Assembly: GCA_964428345.1 (NCBI GenBank)
Contig: CAYRYD010000004.1
Location: forward strand, 1-64,000
Direction of reading: 5' to 3'
Origin: JABDMH01 sp964428345
GTDB lineage: Bacteria > Bacteroidota > Bacteroidia > Chitinophagales > Saprospiraceae
Length of the DNA: 64,000 nucleotides
This document shows positions 6,777 through 15,990 of this stretch, piece by piece (position 1 is the stretch's first letter; every line of letters starts with the position of its first letter). The notes under the pieces were generated by a model that saw only the letters and a program-made list of their open reading frames with translations, ran no database searches and was not told the origin of the DNA. Position numbers and translations under genes: made by a program.

Positions 6777-7820
6777 TCAGTAGTACTTCCTTTTCAGCCA
6801 AAATGAGACCTGCACGAGGAGTATGAGGGCCGGCACTTCCACCAGAGGGCCGATCACTCCGGCAAAGGCCTGACCGGAATGAAGACCAAACACGGCAATG
6901 GCCACTGCAATCGCCAATTCAAAATTGTTGCCAGCGGCAGTAAAAGAAACGGAGACATTTTGATCGTAGGGAGTACCGAGTTTTTTACTGATGAAGAAAC
7001 CGGCAAAGAACATGATCACGAAATAGATCAGCAACGGAAGAGCAATCCGGATGACATCGCCGGGTATCTGTACAATCAAGTCACCTTTCAGGGAAAACAT
7101 GATGACGATGGTGAATAATAGCGCAATCAGGGTCAGTGGGGCTATGGTAGGGATAAAACGGTTTTGATACCATGCTTCTCCCTTCAATCGGACCAGGATC
7201 AGGCGGCTCAGCAATCCCGCCAAAAATGGTATTCCGAGATAGATTGCCACACTTTCGGCAATGGTAGCAATCGAAATATCGACGATGGCCCCTTCAAAGC
7301 CAAAGAGAGGTGGTAATTTGGTAATGAAGATCCAGGCATAAAAACTATAACCAAAAACCTGAAAAATGCTGTTGAGCGCGACCAGTCCGGCCCCGTATTC
7401 GCTGCTGCCTTCCGCCAGGTCATTCCACACCAGGACCATGGCAATACAACGGGCCAGACCGATCAGGATCAGACCCACCATATATTCAGGGTAATTTCTC
7501 AGGAAAATGACTGCCAGCATAAACATAATCACCGGACCAATGATCCAGTTGAGCAACAAAGAGATGGAGAGAATCCGGGTATTCTTAAAGACCTGCGGTA
7601 ACAACCGGTAATCCACCTTAGCCAATGGTGGATACATCATCAGGATCAGGCCAGCAGCGATGGGAATGTTGGTGGTACCCTTGCCGAAAGCATCTATGAA
7701 CGCTGAAGCCGACGGGAAAAAATAACCGATCGATACACCAACGGCCATCGCCAGGAAAATCCATAAGGTGAGATAGCGATCCAGGAAACGCAGTTTCTTT
7801 TTCGGTCTTAATTCGGGCAT
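6777..7820 (-). CDS. arsB: Acr3-type arsenite efflux transporter
   Basis: A 347-residue membrane protein with about ten hydrophobic segments. It carries Acr3-family signatures: KVDYRLLPQVFKN after helix 2, the conserved Cys in GLARCIAMVLVWNDLA, and the helix motif TAAGNNFELAIAVA near the C-terminus. It exports arsenite, probably driven by the proton-motive force. The partner genes arsR and arsC are not adjacent; they lie about 25 kb away at 32224-33314. The exporter therefore stands alone next to a MITE-like element and a higBA locus, which suggests rearrangement of an ancestral ars operon. Confidence 0.9.
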   Translation of the reverse strand: MPELRPKKKLRFLDRYLTLWIFLAMAVGVSIGYFFPSASAFIDAFGKGTTNIPIAAGLILMMYPPLAKVDYRLLPQVFKNTRILSISLLLNWIIGPVIMFMLAVIFLRNYPEYMVGLILIGLARCIAMVLVWNDLAEGSSEYGAGLVALNSIFQVFGYSFYAWIFITKLPPLFGFEGAIVDISIATIAESVAIYLGIPFLAGLLSRLILVRLKGEAWYQNRFIPTIAPLTLIALLFTIVIMFSLKGDLIVQIPGDVIRIALPLLIYFVIMFFAGFFISKKLGTPYDQNVSVSFTAAGNNFELAIAVAIAVFGLHSGQAFAGVIGPLVEVPALILLVQVSFWLKRKYY

Positions 7821-7929
7821 TTTGTTCGGTTCAGATCTGATCCATGTTTACCTTCTTTTTTGGAGGTATTCGCCAGCTGTGGCAATAGTCCAGCCTCTTT
7901 GCTACTATCATGCCCCTCAGTTTTCAGAT

Positions 7930-8376
7930 TCACTTCGTATTTAGAATCTCCTTTCTTGTATTCATTAATGCTTCTGTCTTAAATCTCCTGTTTACTGTAT
8001 TTCTAAGTTTATATGGACGATTAAAAGTCTCCTGAGTTAATCTGAAGTGATCAGATAATTTTCTGATGGTGTCTTTTGACAATCCCTTTTGATAACTTAG
8101 AATTTTGGATACTGTCCCTTTTGATAAATCCAGTATTCCTGTTAAATCTTTGGCTTTCAATTGGTGTTCGTCCATCAGGGCTCTAATTATCTGTACCGGA
8201 TCTAAATCTGGTTCCTGATATTGTGTACGATCCCAGTTTTCTATCAGTAGTGTCAGAAGTTCTATTTCGTCATCATTTTTATCATCATTCTGCTCCAGTA
8301 GAGATTGGAGTTTCCTGCAATATTCATCATATTGTCTCTCTGTCTTGATTATTTTGTATGTAATTGTCGTTGGCAT
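7930..8376 (-). CDS. higA: HigA-type antitoxin (XRE helix-turn-helix)
   Basis: This 148-residue protein opens with the acidic helical segment typical of COG5499-type HigA antitoxins (ERQYDEYCRKLQSLLE). A helix-turn-helix follows at about residues 72-105 (HQLKAKDLTGILDLSKGTVSKILSYQKGLS). It should neutralise its partner HigB and repress the operon. It starts one base after the end of the higB remnant, the usual toxin-first order. The frame is intact although the toxin gene is broken. The region is A/T-rich relative to its neighbours, consistent with acquisition. Confidence 0.85.
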   Translation of the reverse strand: MPTTITYKIIKTERQYDEYCRKLQSLLEQNDDKNDDEIELLTLLIENWDRTQYQEPDLDPVQIIRALMDEHQLKAKDLTGILDLSKGTVSKILSYQKGLSKDTIRKLSDHFRLTQETFNRPYKLRNTVNRRFKTEALMNTRKEILNTK

Positions 8377-8377
8377 A

Positions 8378-8711
8378 TTAATAATTTTCTATGGTATACT
8401 GTTGCTGGTTGTAGCAGATCCTTGTGTATTCTCTATGAGTACCAATCCAATTATGTATAAGTGAACATTCTTCTTACCGAAGTAGTGGGAGCATATTAGT
8501 CGATATTTATTACCACCAATGTTGAAGATTACTCTATTTGTTCCCCTACCGAGAAAATCTGCTGTTCCATATAGAGCTTTTATATCCGCAGGTTCAAACC
8601 AATCAGCTCCTCTTAGAAGCGTCAACCAAAGATCAAATGAAGATCTACTTCCCTGGTTGCTTATCTGTGAAATCCACAATCGATTGCCTCTTCACAAGAT
8701 GTATTCTCATA
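8378..8711 (-). pseudogene. higB: HigB toxin gene with three frameshifts
   Basis: Three reading frames together recover a complete HigB (RelE-fold mRNA interferase): an opening MRI, then LVKRQSIVDFTDKQPG, then SRSSFDLWLTLLRGADW through the core NRVIFNIGGNKYRLIC to VHLYI, and finally WIGTHREYTRICYNQQQYT up to a TAA at 8378-8380. Joining them needs a one-base insertion near codon 4, another in the GGGAAG stretch near 8650, and a one-base deletion near 8440. The longest single open frame, 8389-8679, holds only the middle. Three indels in 330 bases, with intact genes around, point to decay rather than sequencing error, though raw reads would settle it. Confidence 0.7.
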
Positions 8712-9070
8712 ACGACAAAGATACGCTAGTAGTTTCATATAGGGAAACCAGTTTAGTGATCCTTCAGTTAAATTCCATCCCCTATAACAGTCATCCGCAA
8801 CAAGTTCGGAGCCTGATTCCGAATAAACTGATCCAGGACTTTCTCAGTATGGCCTGCTATGCGACACTGGTAATGCCGGATGTTCCTAATGATCTAAATA
8901 TTGCAATATTACGATTAATGTGAAGAACACTCCAGAGAAACTAAGAACAGAAACGCCGGACCGGGGAAAATCACCAAGACGATCTGAACAACCCGGAATT
9001 CCATGAAAGACATCTTCTGCATAGTTGAAGATTCCGGATGGCGTCACTGGTGGTATCCCGGCCAGGATAC
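8712..9070. other. Gene-free region upstream of higBA
   Basis: About 360 bases with no credible gene. A plus-strand ORF at 8519-8923 mostly mirrors higB and is rejected. A weak 6-bp hairpin (GTATCC at 9053-9058, GGATAC at 9065-9070) lies just past the stop of the minus-strand gene at 9071. The region should hold the higBA promoter, but I cannot place it with confidence. Confidence 0.5.
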
Positions 9071-9361
9071 TTAGTTGAGCGATACTACCGGAAACTGCAG
9101 CTCGATACTTTGATTATAAGTATACATGCGGGTTACGATCGGTTCCATCACACTTTCAATCGGCAGGAGACCCAGGAGTTCCCATATCTCCAGTTCGGTG
9201 GCAGCGATGGTGGTGATCCACATGCGGTTGAGATCTCCTGAGATGCCATAGGTCTGGATCTTACCATCAACCAGCAGTTGATTCATGAGGTAACTTGCGG
9301 ATTCTACCCTGTCTCTAAAGGTGTAGTTCAGTTCGATTTCGATTAAAAAGATGTCTTTCAT
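9071..9361 (-). CDS. Small muconolactone-isomerase-like dimeric alpha/beta-barrel protein
   Basis: A 96-residue cytosolic protein shaped like a ferredoxin-fold dimeric barrel: a first beta strand (IFLIEIEL), a helix (RVESASYLMNQLLVDGKI), then GDLNRMWITTIAATELEIWELLGLLPIESVMEPIVTRM. The order of MWIT, the E-rich helix and LLPI..VMEP resembles small muconolactone-delta-isomerase-like proteins of Bacteroidota. Substrate and role are unknown. It is a single gene with weak context. Confidence 0.6.
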   Translation of the reverse strand: MKDIFLIEIELNYTFRDRVESASYLMNQLLVDGKIQTYGISGDLNRMWITTIAATELEIWELLGLLPIESVMEPIVTRMYTYNQSIELQFPVVSLN

Positions 9362-9696
9362 GGCTTTCAGATTTTTGTCTTTTACCTATAAGACTAAAAA
9401 AAGAACGCTTTTTCATATACGAAGGATTAGTTTAACAGAAAATTAAGGGTTGAATTAGACAAAGGACGGTGAATTGTCGATCAATGGATCAGAAGGCGAA
9501 TGATGAAATCCGCCTTCACAGTCAATAAGTGCAGTCCAGGATTAGCAGCTGGCCATGCCCTTTGGTTCCGGTTTCATCAAGGCTGTCAATAATAGTACCA
9601 TCAGGAGGAAAGGGATTTCATCTGTCACCAGATCAGGCACTTCTGAAATGAGGTCCTTGCTTAATTTTCATATCTCAAGGCAAACATTCGGGATGG
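9362..9696. other. Gene-free region downstream of the TonB receptor
   Basis: About 335 bases. A 7-bp stem (GAAGGCG/CGCCTTC near 9491-9516) could act as a transcript end for the minus-strand receptor, but no T-run is evident. Nothing else was recognised. Confidence 0.45.
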
Positions 9697-12597
9697 TTAC
9701 CGAATTTGGTACGAGATACTCAGGCCAAAGGAGGTGCCCAACCTGAACGACTCAGCAATATATTCCTGTCCTTTAAACAGCTGGGCCTTTCGATTCATGG
9801 TATCCAGGATATTCCGGACCTTAAGACTCAGAAAATAATGATCGCCAAACCGTTTGGCTATTTTATAATTCAACAGAGGATAGGGTTGTTCATACACATC
9901 GGGAGTTGCAAAGAGCGATATATTATAAAGCTTTTGTCCGGAAACGTTGAAGTCCAATGCCGATTCCAATCCAATCTGTGTATTGACATAGGCCAGTGAC
10001 ATGTTGGCAACATAGGGCGCCTGTCCCTGGAACGGTCTTTTCGTCTCGGCATAGGAGGCATCAATATTCCTGGAATTGACGATCTCCTGCTCCGGAATCT
10101 TATAGCTCGAATGAATCAGGGCAAAATTGATGCTCCAGAAAAAATGAGTAAACTTATGTGAAATGAAATCTAAATTCTTTCTCAATTCGATTTCCGCCCC
10201 GAATATCCTGGCTTCATCGACATTAATGAATGAAAGCTCAGGAATGGTTGCACGCGGATTAAAAGCCTTGATAATAGGCTGATCAAATTCTTTGTAAAAT
10301 CCACTCAATGCAAAAAGCTCACCTGGTCTGGAATAATACTCGTAACGCACATCGTAATTCCGGATCAGTGTGCGCTGCAAAGCCGGATTACCAACATTAA
10401 AAAATCCATTTTTTGTATCAAATTGCACAAAAGGTGCAATTTCTCTCATATTGGGTCGGGCCAGGGTCTTGGATCCGGCAACCCGGAAATTTGATTTTTC
10501 ACTCAGGCTGTAAATCACGTTCAGGGAATAGAGCCAGTCAAATTGATCGATCTGACCTTGTTGTGCTGTTTCATCACGGCTCACTACCTTCATATCAGTG
10601 GTTTCTAACCTGATACCACCTACCAGTTTAATCCCAGGTGTAGGGTTGAAAACCGACATGAGATAGCCAGCAGCTATACGTTGTTCTCCCTGATAAAAAT
10701 TCCGGGCATTGATCTGATTGATATAGTGATAACCAGTCGTATACCGGGTTACGCTTCTTCCTTCATCGAAAACGGTGTCGATTACTCCAAAATTTTCGTA
10801 ATCAAAGAAGGCATCAAAATCTCCGTCAAAGGTGGTAAAATTGAGGTTGGACGATACCCCTGAGTTGTTAAGCTGGTACCGGTACTCTTCAAAATCACGC
10901 AAAGTCTTACTATAGTATCCACCAAATTTCAATTGGTTTGCACTACTTTTCAAACCTTTAGTCAGAAAAGGGAGGGTAATATCGATCTTCACCTGGGTCT
11001 GATCATCATCCAGCGTTCTGAAAAAATGATACGGAAAAGCATATTCGGCATTATTAATGAAATACTCAGTTTCTCCTTTTTCCTGAACAGAAGTGTAGGC
11101 AAAATATCTAAGATCAGGCTCCTTTTGAAAGGAGGCAGACCGCACTCCCATCCATTCAATTTCCAAACCATTCAAAGCGGGAATAAAATGCCTTCCTCTC
11201 AGTTGATAATTAATTACCTGCCGTTGCACAAATTCAAGAACATTGGTATTAAAATCGGCCAGGCTATTGGACACCTGACCCAGGAAATTTCCAGTTTGTT
11301 GTCGTCCAATATACTCCGAATCATTGTTGAAAATAATGTTACCGGTGATCAGATGGTTTGCCGAAAACTTATAGGCAAGATTCAGTAAAGACCCCAGCTT
11401 CGGATTGAAGGTACTCTTTGATTCGGTGAGCGACTGGTATGGGAATAGATGATCCGAGCTGTTATTGATATAAGTAGCCACTGTTCCCTGATTATAATGA
11501 CCATAATCGGCATCATATATGACTCCCAGACTAAATCCCAGTTCCCGTCCAAAAAGATTATAACGGTTACCGACCGCAAATTCAAACCCATAGTTCAATG
11601 GTGATCGATCCTGCACCGGAATGAACCGGTTACTCATTTGCCGGGAAACTTCGTGAAAGACCGATCTCACGGATTCATTCTCTACTTTTCTGGCCGACAG
11701 GTAAGAACTCGAAGAAAGCAAGGCGCGATTAGCTTCCGTTCGCAAAATGGCAGGCTGATCCCGGCTCCCGTCATCGAAACCCAACCAATCGAAGGTCCCA
11801 TCTTCCGGCAGATAGTTGAAATTGGAAATCAGCGACGACCGGGTATTAAGGGAGGTACTGACTCCAAATGACAAATTGAAGCGTTCGGGTATTGCCTTGG
11901 TATTGACATTAACCAATCCTCCGGAAAAATTACCCGGCAAATCCGGGGTAAATGTTTTTACGGTGACAATATGGTCAATCATCTGTGAGGGAATCATATC
12001 CAGGCTGACACTATTGCGGTAAGGATCAGTACTTGGTAAAGCGGTAGAGTTAAGATGGGCTATGGAATACCGGTCACCTAAACCCCGCATTACCACATAG
12101 CGATTGGATTCGATCACTGCTCCGGTTACCTGCCGCATGGCGTCGGCGGCGTTTGAGCTACCCGACCGGTTAATCTGCTGTGATGAAACTCCATCCTGTA
12201 TGGCAAAGGCTTTCTTCTGCAAGCTAATCAGGGATGCATCGGTGCCTGTAATTGCTTCAGCCCTGACCACAATTTCAGATAGCGTCTGCGATTCAGCTTC
12301 CATCAGAATATCCAGGGTCGATGCCGGTTTTAACACTGCAAATTGCTGAACAACCTTTTTGGCATAGGAGACATAGCTGATGACTATATCGTACGTACCG
12401 GTATCCAGCTGTAATAAATAGCTGCCGTCAAAATCGGTGATGGTGCCCTCAATATGTTCACCAAATTGCTCGGCAACAACCGTAGCTCCAATCAATGGAA
12501 ATCCATTGTCTTTATCTATGATCTTTCCGCTGATCACCGATTTCTGTGCAGAGAGTGATGTCGAAAAAGCAAGGAGAAATATTAAAATTCTTACCAT
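9697..12597 (-). CDS. TonB-dependent outer membrane receptor
   Basis: The ATG at 12597 opens a clear signal peptide (RILIFLLAFSTSLSAQ); a longer frame to 12636 adds 13 residues before it. Residues of about 20-100 are a carboxypeptidase-regulatory-like domain (ISGKIIDKDNGFPLIGATV, ending in the FDGSYLLQL strand). A plug follows (VMRGLGDRYSIAHLNSTALPSTDPYRNSVSLDMIPSQMID) and then a large beta-barrel ending in the aromatic-rich strand LGLSISYQIR-type terminus. It imports an unidentified ligand across the outer membrane using TonB. The upstream gene on the same strand is a T9SS-exported protein, which suggests a receptor plus secreted partner. A hairpin between them may reduce read-through. Confidence 0.9.
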   Translation of the reverse strand: MVRILIFLLAFSTSLSAQKSVISGKIIDKDNGFPLIGATVVAEQFGEHIEGTITDFDGSYLLQLDTGTYDIVISYVSYAKKVVQQFAVLKPASTLDILMEAESQTLSEIVVRAEAITGTDASLISLQKKAFAIQDGVSSQQINRSGSSNAADAMRQVTGAVIESNRYVVMRGLGDRYSIAHLNSTALPSTDPYRNSVSLDMIPSQMIDHIVTVKTFTPDLPGNFSGGLVNVNTKAIPERFNLSFGVSTSLNTRSSLISNFNYLPEDGTFDWLGFDDGSRDQPAILRTEANRALLSSSSYLSARKVENESVRSVFHEVSRQMSNRFIPVQDRSPLNYGFEFAVGNRYNLFGRELGFSLGVIYDADYGHYNQGTVATYINNSSDHLFPYQSLTESKSTFNPKLGSLLNLAYKFSANHLITGNIIFNNDSEYIGRQQTGNFLGQVSNSLADFNTNVLEFVQRQVINYQLRGRHFIPALNGLEIEWMGVRSASFQKEPDLRYFAYTSVQEKGETEYFINNAEYAFPYHFFRTLDDDQTQVKIDITLPFLTKGLKSSANQLKFGGYYSKTLRDFEEYRYQLNNSGVSSNLNFTTFDGDFDAFFDYENFGVIDTVFDEGRSVTRYTTGYHYINQINARNFYQGEQRIAAGYLMSVFNPTPGIKLVGGIRLETTDMKVVSRDETAQQGQIDQFDWLYSLNVIYSLSEKSNFRVAGSKTLARPNMREIAPFVQFDTKNGFFNVGNPALQRTLIRNYDVRYEYYSRPGELFALSGFYKEFDQPIIKAFNPRATIPELSFINVDEARIFGAEIELRKNLDFISHKFTHFFWSINFALIHSSYKIPEQEIVNSRNIDASYAETKRPFQGQAPYVANMSLAYVNTQIGLESALDFNVSGQKLYNISLFATPDVYEQPYPLLNYKIAKRFGDHYFLSLKVRNILDTMNRKAQLFKGQEYIAESFRLGTSFGLSISYQIR

Positions 12598-12635
12598 GAT
12601 TTTTTTATTAATAAATGTCCCATCACAAATAAACA

Positions 12636-12668
12636 ACAGAAGATCCTCCCAGGAGGACCTTCTGTTTT
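12636..12668 (-). terminator. Hairpin terminator between the T9SS gene and the TonB receptor
   Basis: ACAGAAGATCCTCC at 12636-12649 pairs with AGGAGGACCTTCTGT at 12651-12665, giving a near-perfect 14-bp stem with one wobble or mismatch. A-rich sequence on one side and T-rich on the other makes it potentially bidirectional. It lies about 40 bases past the stop of the minus-strand T9SS gene. Confidence 0.65.
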
Positions 12669-12706
12669 AAATTATGATTAAGGAATGTTTAAATAATCAT
12701 TTATCG

Positions 12707-15700
12707 TCAATAGACCAGTAATTGCTTCGCAGTGAAATATCCGCCTTCTGTAGTTATTTTTACGATATAGGAGCCCTTATCCAGGTTCGAAATGGATATA
12801 ACACGTTTACCCGAACCTGAAATGGGCATGGTTCTGATTAACCTTCCATCAAACGAGTAAATATCCAGTCTGACCTCATTCTTGTAGTCGAAATCAATAT
12901 TAAAATCACCTTCCGACGACGATGGATTGGGGTAAATATGGAATTGATCATTTAATGATGGATTAAATTTTTCCTTCACCCGGGTAGAACCATCGACTAT
13001 TAAATGCTGATTGCGGTCGAGTGTGGTCCAGCCCTTGATCCACAGTTGGGAAAAGTCTCCACTGAATGCTCCCTTATAATCCACCATAGTAAAAAACTCA
13101 TCATCCACAGGGTAGGAAGCGAGATTTCCATCGTAGGCTGCACCAGATAATGACGGACGGGGATCCAGCTGCTGATCCTGATTCCTGCTGATACCGGTTA
13201 GTTCCGGATCACCCACCTGGTTCCCGTTATTGGTCAGGTGACTGATCAGTGCCGATGCATCCGCATCCTCTGCACCGCTGGTGATCCGGATGATGCCGTT
13301 GGCTCCTCCATCCAGATCGGTATTATCACCACAGTTCCAAAATAAATTATGCAATATCTGTAGTTCGCCCGTACCCAGCTTGCTGTATGCATCATTGACT
13401 CCTGGTGCCCGGTCCTGTACTTCGAGGCCTTTGTTCTTCATTTCGGCTACAATGGAATTGGCCACCGTGCCGGCTGTACCCGCTCTGAACAACCAACCTA
13501 CCGGATTGGAGGCCGGCGCTCCCGGGCCTGATCCAATATGAGTCCAATTGTAGATCACCGGATTGGAATATGGCACCAGGTCATCCGGTGTAGTACCATC
13601 CAGCTCACCACCTGCATCCGCTATGTCTTCCCGCTGGATCGAAAACCAAAACTGACCTTTTCCGGTGTATACTTCATCCCAGTCAAAACTGTCATCTTCT
13701 GAAAAGGCCACCACAGCATACTTCAGATTCGGTGCTCCTCCGAAAAATTCAATACCATCGTCGGAATTTGCATACACCTCAATGTACTCCAGTACCGTTC
13801 CGCTTCCAACGGCACCCAGGGTCAGACCATTCAACTCACTTCCTGAGGCAATCTGCCGACCTCCATGCCGGATCGACACATAACGCATCACACCCGAATT
13901 GTCTTCATTGTCCTCACCTCCATAAGCTCCACGGGGCTCTGACAGATCTATCCCTTCCACATTGACTTCAGGATTACCGTTCTTTTGAGTAATGCCTTTA
14001 CCAAGGATCACTATACCACCCCACAGGGCATTGTCGGATGGTCCCAGATCCAGCGGATCAGAAACATCGTCGGCTTCAGCCGTAAAAATGATGGGTTCCT
14101 GGGCAGTACCCTCTGCATAGATCCGGGCTCCCCGGGTGATCACCAAAGCTGAAGGATTGCCCAGATCCGGACGGTCAGTAAATTTAACCACTGTCCCGGC
14201 TTCGATATTCAAAACCCCACCTTCCTCCAAAAACACCAGCCCGTCCAGAACATAAGTATTGTTCTTCGTCCAGTTGTAAGTCTGACCTCCTGTCAGGTCC
14301 GCATCAACAATGTTTACCACAGCTCCCGTCACATCCAAATCTGCCAGGTGACCGTTTCTCGCTAATGTTGTCCAATCTCTGATCCACAAATCATCGGCAT
14401 TGGACCCGAAAGCGCCTTTAAACTGCACCGTCTCAAAAAAGGTATCATTGGGTATTTCGGTTAAGGTGCTATAAGCTGCCCCACTTCTGGATGGTCTTGG
14501 ATCCAGTTCATGATTCTGAGATCTGCTGATACTGGTCAGTTCCGGATCGCTCACCTGGTTCCCGTTATTGGTCAGGTGACTGATCAGTGCCGATGCATCC
14601 GCATCTTCTGCACCGCTGGTGATCCGGATGATGCCGTTGGCTCCTCCATCCAGATCGGTATTATCACCACAATTCCAAAATAAATTATTCAATATCTGTA
14701 GTTCACCCGTACCCAGCTTGCTATAAGCATCATTGACTCCCGGCGCCCGGTCCTGTACTTCGAGGCCTTTGTTTTTCATTTCAGCTACAATGGAATTTGC
14801 CACCGAGCCGGCTGTACCCGCTCTGAACAACCAACCTACCGGATTGGAGGCAGGTGCTCCCGGGCCTGATCCAATGTGCGTCCAATTGTAGATCACAGGA
14901 TTGGAATATGGCACCAGATCATCGGGCGTAGTACCATCCAACTCACCGCCTGCATCCGCTATATCTTCACGCTGGATCGAAAACCAAAACTGACCTTTAC
15001 CAGTGTACACTTCATCCCAGTCAAAGCTGTCATCTTCCGTAAAAGCCACTACAGCATACTTTAAGTTCGGTGCACCTCCGAAAAACTCAATACCATCGTC
15101 GGAATTGGCATACACCTCAATGTACTCCAGCACGGTTCCACTTCCAACGGCACCCAAGGTCAGGCCATTCAACTCACTTCCTGAGGCAATCTGCCGACCG
15201 CCATGCCGGATAGATACATAGCGCATCACTCCTGAATTATCTTCATTGTCATCACCTCCATAAGCTCCACGGGGCTCTGACAGATCTATCCCTTCCACAT
15301 TGACTTCAGGATTACCGTTCTTTTGAGTAATGCCTTTACCAAGTATCACTATACCACCCCACAGGGCATTGTCGGATGGCCCGAGATCCAGAGGATCCGA
15401 GACGTCGTCGGCTTCAGCAGTAAAAATGATGGGTTCCCCGGAAGTACCCTCAGCATAAATCCTGGCTCCACGGGTGATCACCAGAGCCGAAGGATTGCCC
15501 AGATCCGGCCGGTCAGTAAATTTAACCACTGTTCCGGCTTCGATATTCAATACCCCTCCTTCCTCCAAAAATACCAGCCCGTCCAGGATATAGGTGTTGT
15601 TCTTCGTCCAGTTGTAAGTCTGACCTGCTTGAAGGTCCGCATCAACAATACTGATCGTTTCCTGAGCGGCAATGTAGACCAGGTGGGTCAAAAGATAAGC

Positions 15701-15724
15701 TATAACAAGTAAGATTTTTCTCAT
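12707..15724 (-). CDS. T9SS-exported protein with two tandem 446-residue copies
   Basis: A 1005-residue protein with an N-terminal signal peptide (ILLVIAYLLTHLVYIAAQ) and a C-terminal T9SS sorting domain, about residues 925-1005 (FHIYPNPSSS at its start, KGSYIVKI near its end). Between them lie two near-identical copies of a right-handed beta-helix-like module. Each opens with DADL..GQTYNWTKNNTY and contains AGTVVKFTD, WGGIVILGKG, RHGGRQIASGSELNGLTL, NSDDGIEFFGG and DSFDWDEVYTGKGQFWF. Acidic clusters such as DSFDWDE and DNEDNSG suggest cation binding, which is inference. The next gene downstream is a TonB receptor, so the two may act together at the cell surface. The function is unknown. Confidence 0.85.
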   Translation of the reverse strand: MRKILLVIAYLLTHLVYIAAQETISIVDADLQAGQTYNWTKNNTYILDGLVFLEEGGVLNIEAGTVVKFTDRPDLGNPSALVITRGARIYAEGTSGEPIIFTAEADDVSDPLDLGPSDNALWGGIVILGKGITQKNGNPEVNVEGIDLSEPRGAYGGDDNEDNSGVMRYVSIRHGGRQIASGSELNGLTLGAVGSGTVLEYIEVYANSDDGIEFFGGAPNLKYAVVAFTEDDSFDWDEVYTGKGQFWFSIQREDIADAGGELDGTTPDDLVPYSNPVIYNWTHIGSGPGAPASNPVGWLFRAGTAGSVANSIVAEMKNKGLEVQDRAPGVNDAYSKLGTGELQILNNLFWNCGDNTDLDGGANGIIRITSGAEDADASALISHLTNNGNQVSDPELTSISRSQNHELDPRPSRSGAAYSTLTEIPNDTFFETVQFKGAFGSNADDLWIRDWTTLARNGHLADLDVTGAVVNIVDADLTGGQTYNWTKNNTYVLDGLVFLEEGGVLNIEAGTVVKFTDRPDLGNPSALVITRGARIYAEGTAQEPIIFTAEADDVSDPLDLGPSDNALWGGIVILGKGITQKNGNPEVNVEGIDLSEPRGAYGGEDNEDNSGVMRYVSIRHGGRQIASGSELNGLTLGAVGSGTVLEYIEVYANSDDGIEFFGGAPNLKYAVVAFSEDDSFDWDEVYTGKGQFWFSIQREDIADAGGELDGTTPDDLVPYSNPVIYNWTHIGSGPGAPASNPVGWLFRAGTAGTVANSIVAEMKNKGLEVQDRAPGVNDAYSKLGTGELQILHNLFWNCGDNTDLDGGANGIIRITSGAEDADASALISHLTNNGNQVGDPELTGISRNQDQQLDPRPSLSGAAYDGNLASYPVDDEFFTMVDYKGAFSGDFSQLWIKGWTTLDRNQHLIVDGSTRVKEKFNPSLNDQFHIYPNPSSSEGDFNIDFDYKNEVRLDIYSFDGRLIRTMPISGSGKRVISISNLDKGSYIVKITTEGGYFTAKQLLVY
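12974..15649 (-). repeat. 1338-bp direct tandem duplication within one gene
   Basis: Matching landmarks, such as the GTTCTTCGTCCAGTTGTAAG block at 15599 and at 14261, are exactly 1338 bases (446 codons) apart. The unit is therefore repeated in frame, approximately 15649-14312 and 14311-12974. Long stretches are base-for-base identical. Differences cluster near the 3' end of each unit (for example SYSTLTEIPNDTFFETVQFKG versus SYDGN..VDDEFFTMVDYKG-type sequence), which suggests partial homogenisation by recombination. Confidence 0.9.
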
Positions 15725-15990
15725 TCTCTACATTTTTTTATGTGACACGTCTTCCATTTCAAATTCTCTGCGAATTTATTGGCCTCTTGTTAAACCCCGG
15801 TCAAAGACATTTTAATTTTAGATCAATAAAATTCCGATAATTCTGATTGGAAATTTACAGTTACTTAACATCCGGTAAGAAGCCTCCTATCGCAGTATTC
15901 AAAATATTTTAGTAGAATGTAACATTATTTTCACATGCAATTAATTTTGTGAGATCATTTTTGTAAGAAATAAAACCACCGTCATTTTTT

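Noticed and set aside
6449..6826. 125-codon plus-strand ORF
   Set aside because: Most of it lies within the MITE-like element, and its end runs antisense into the arsenite exporter.
8519..8923. 134-codon plus-strand ORF
   Set aside because: It is largely antisense to the higB remnant and has no domain.
9491..9516. Hairpin GAAGGCG/CGCCTTC as a terminator
   Set aside because: The stem is short and no T-run follows on the receptor strand, so it was not called as a terminator.
13281..15221. Repeated plus-strand ORFs in the duplicated T9SS gene
   Set aside because: They appear twice only because the coding sequence is duplicated; they are antisense shadows.
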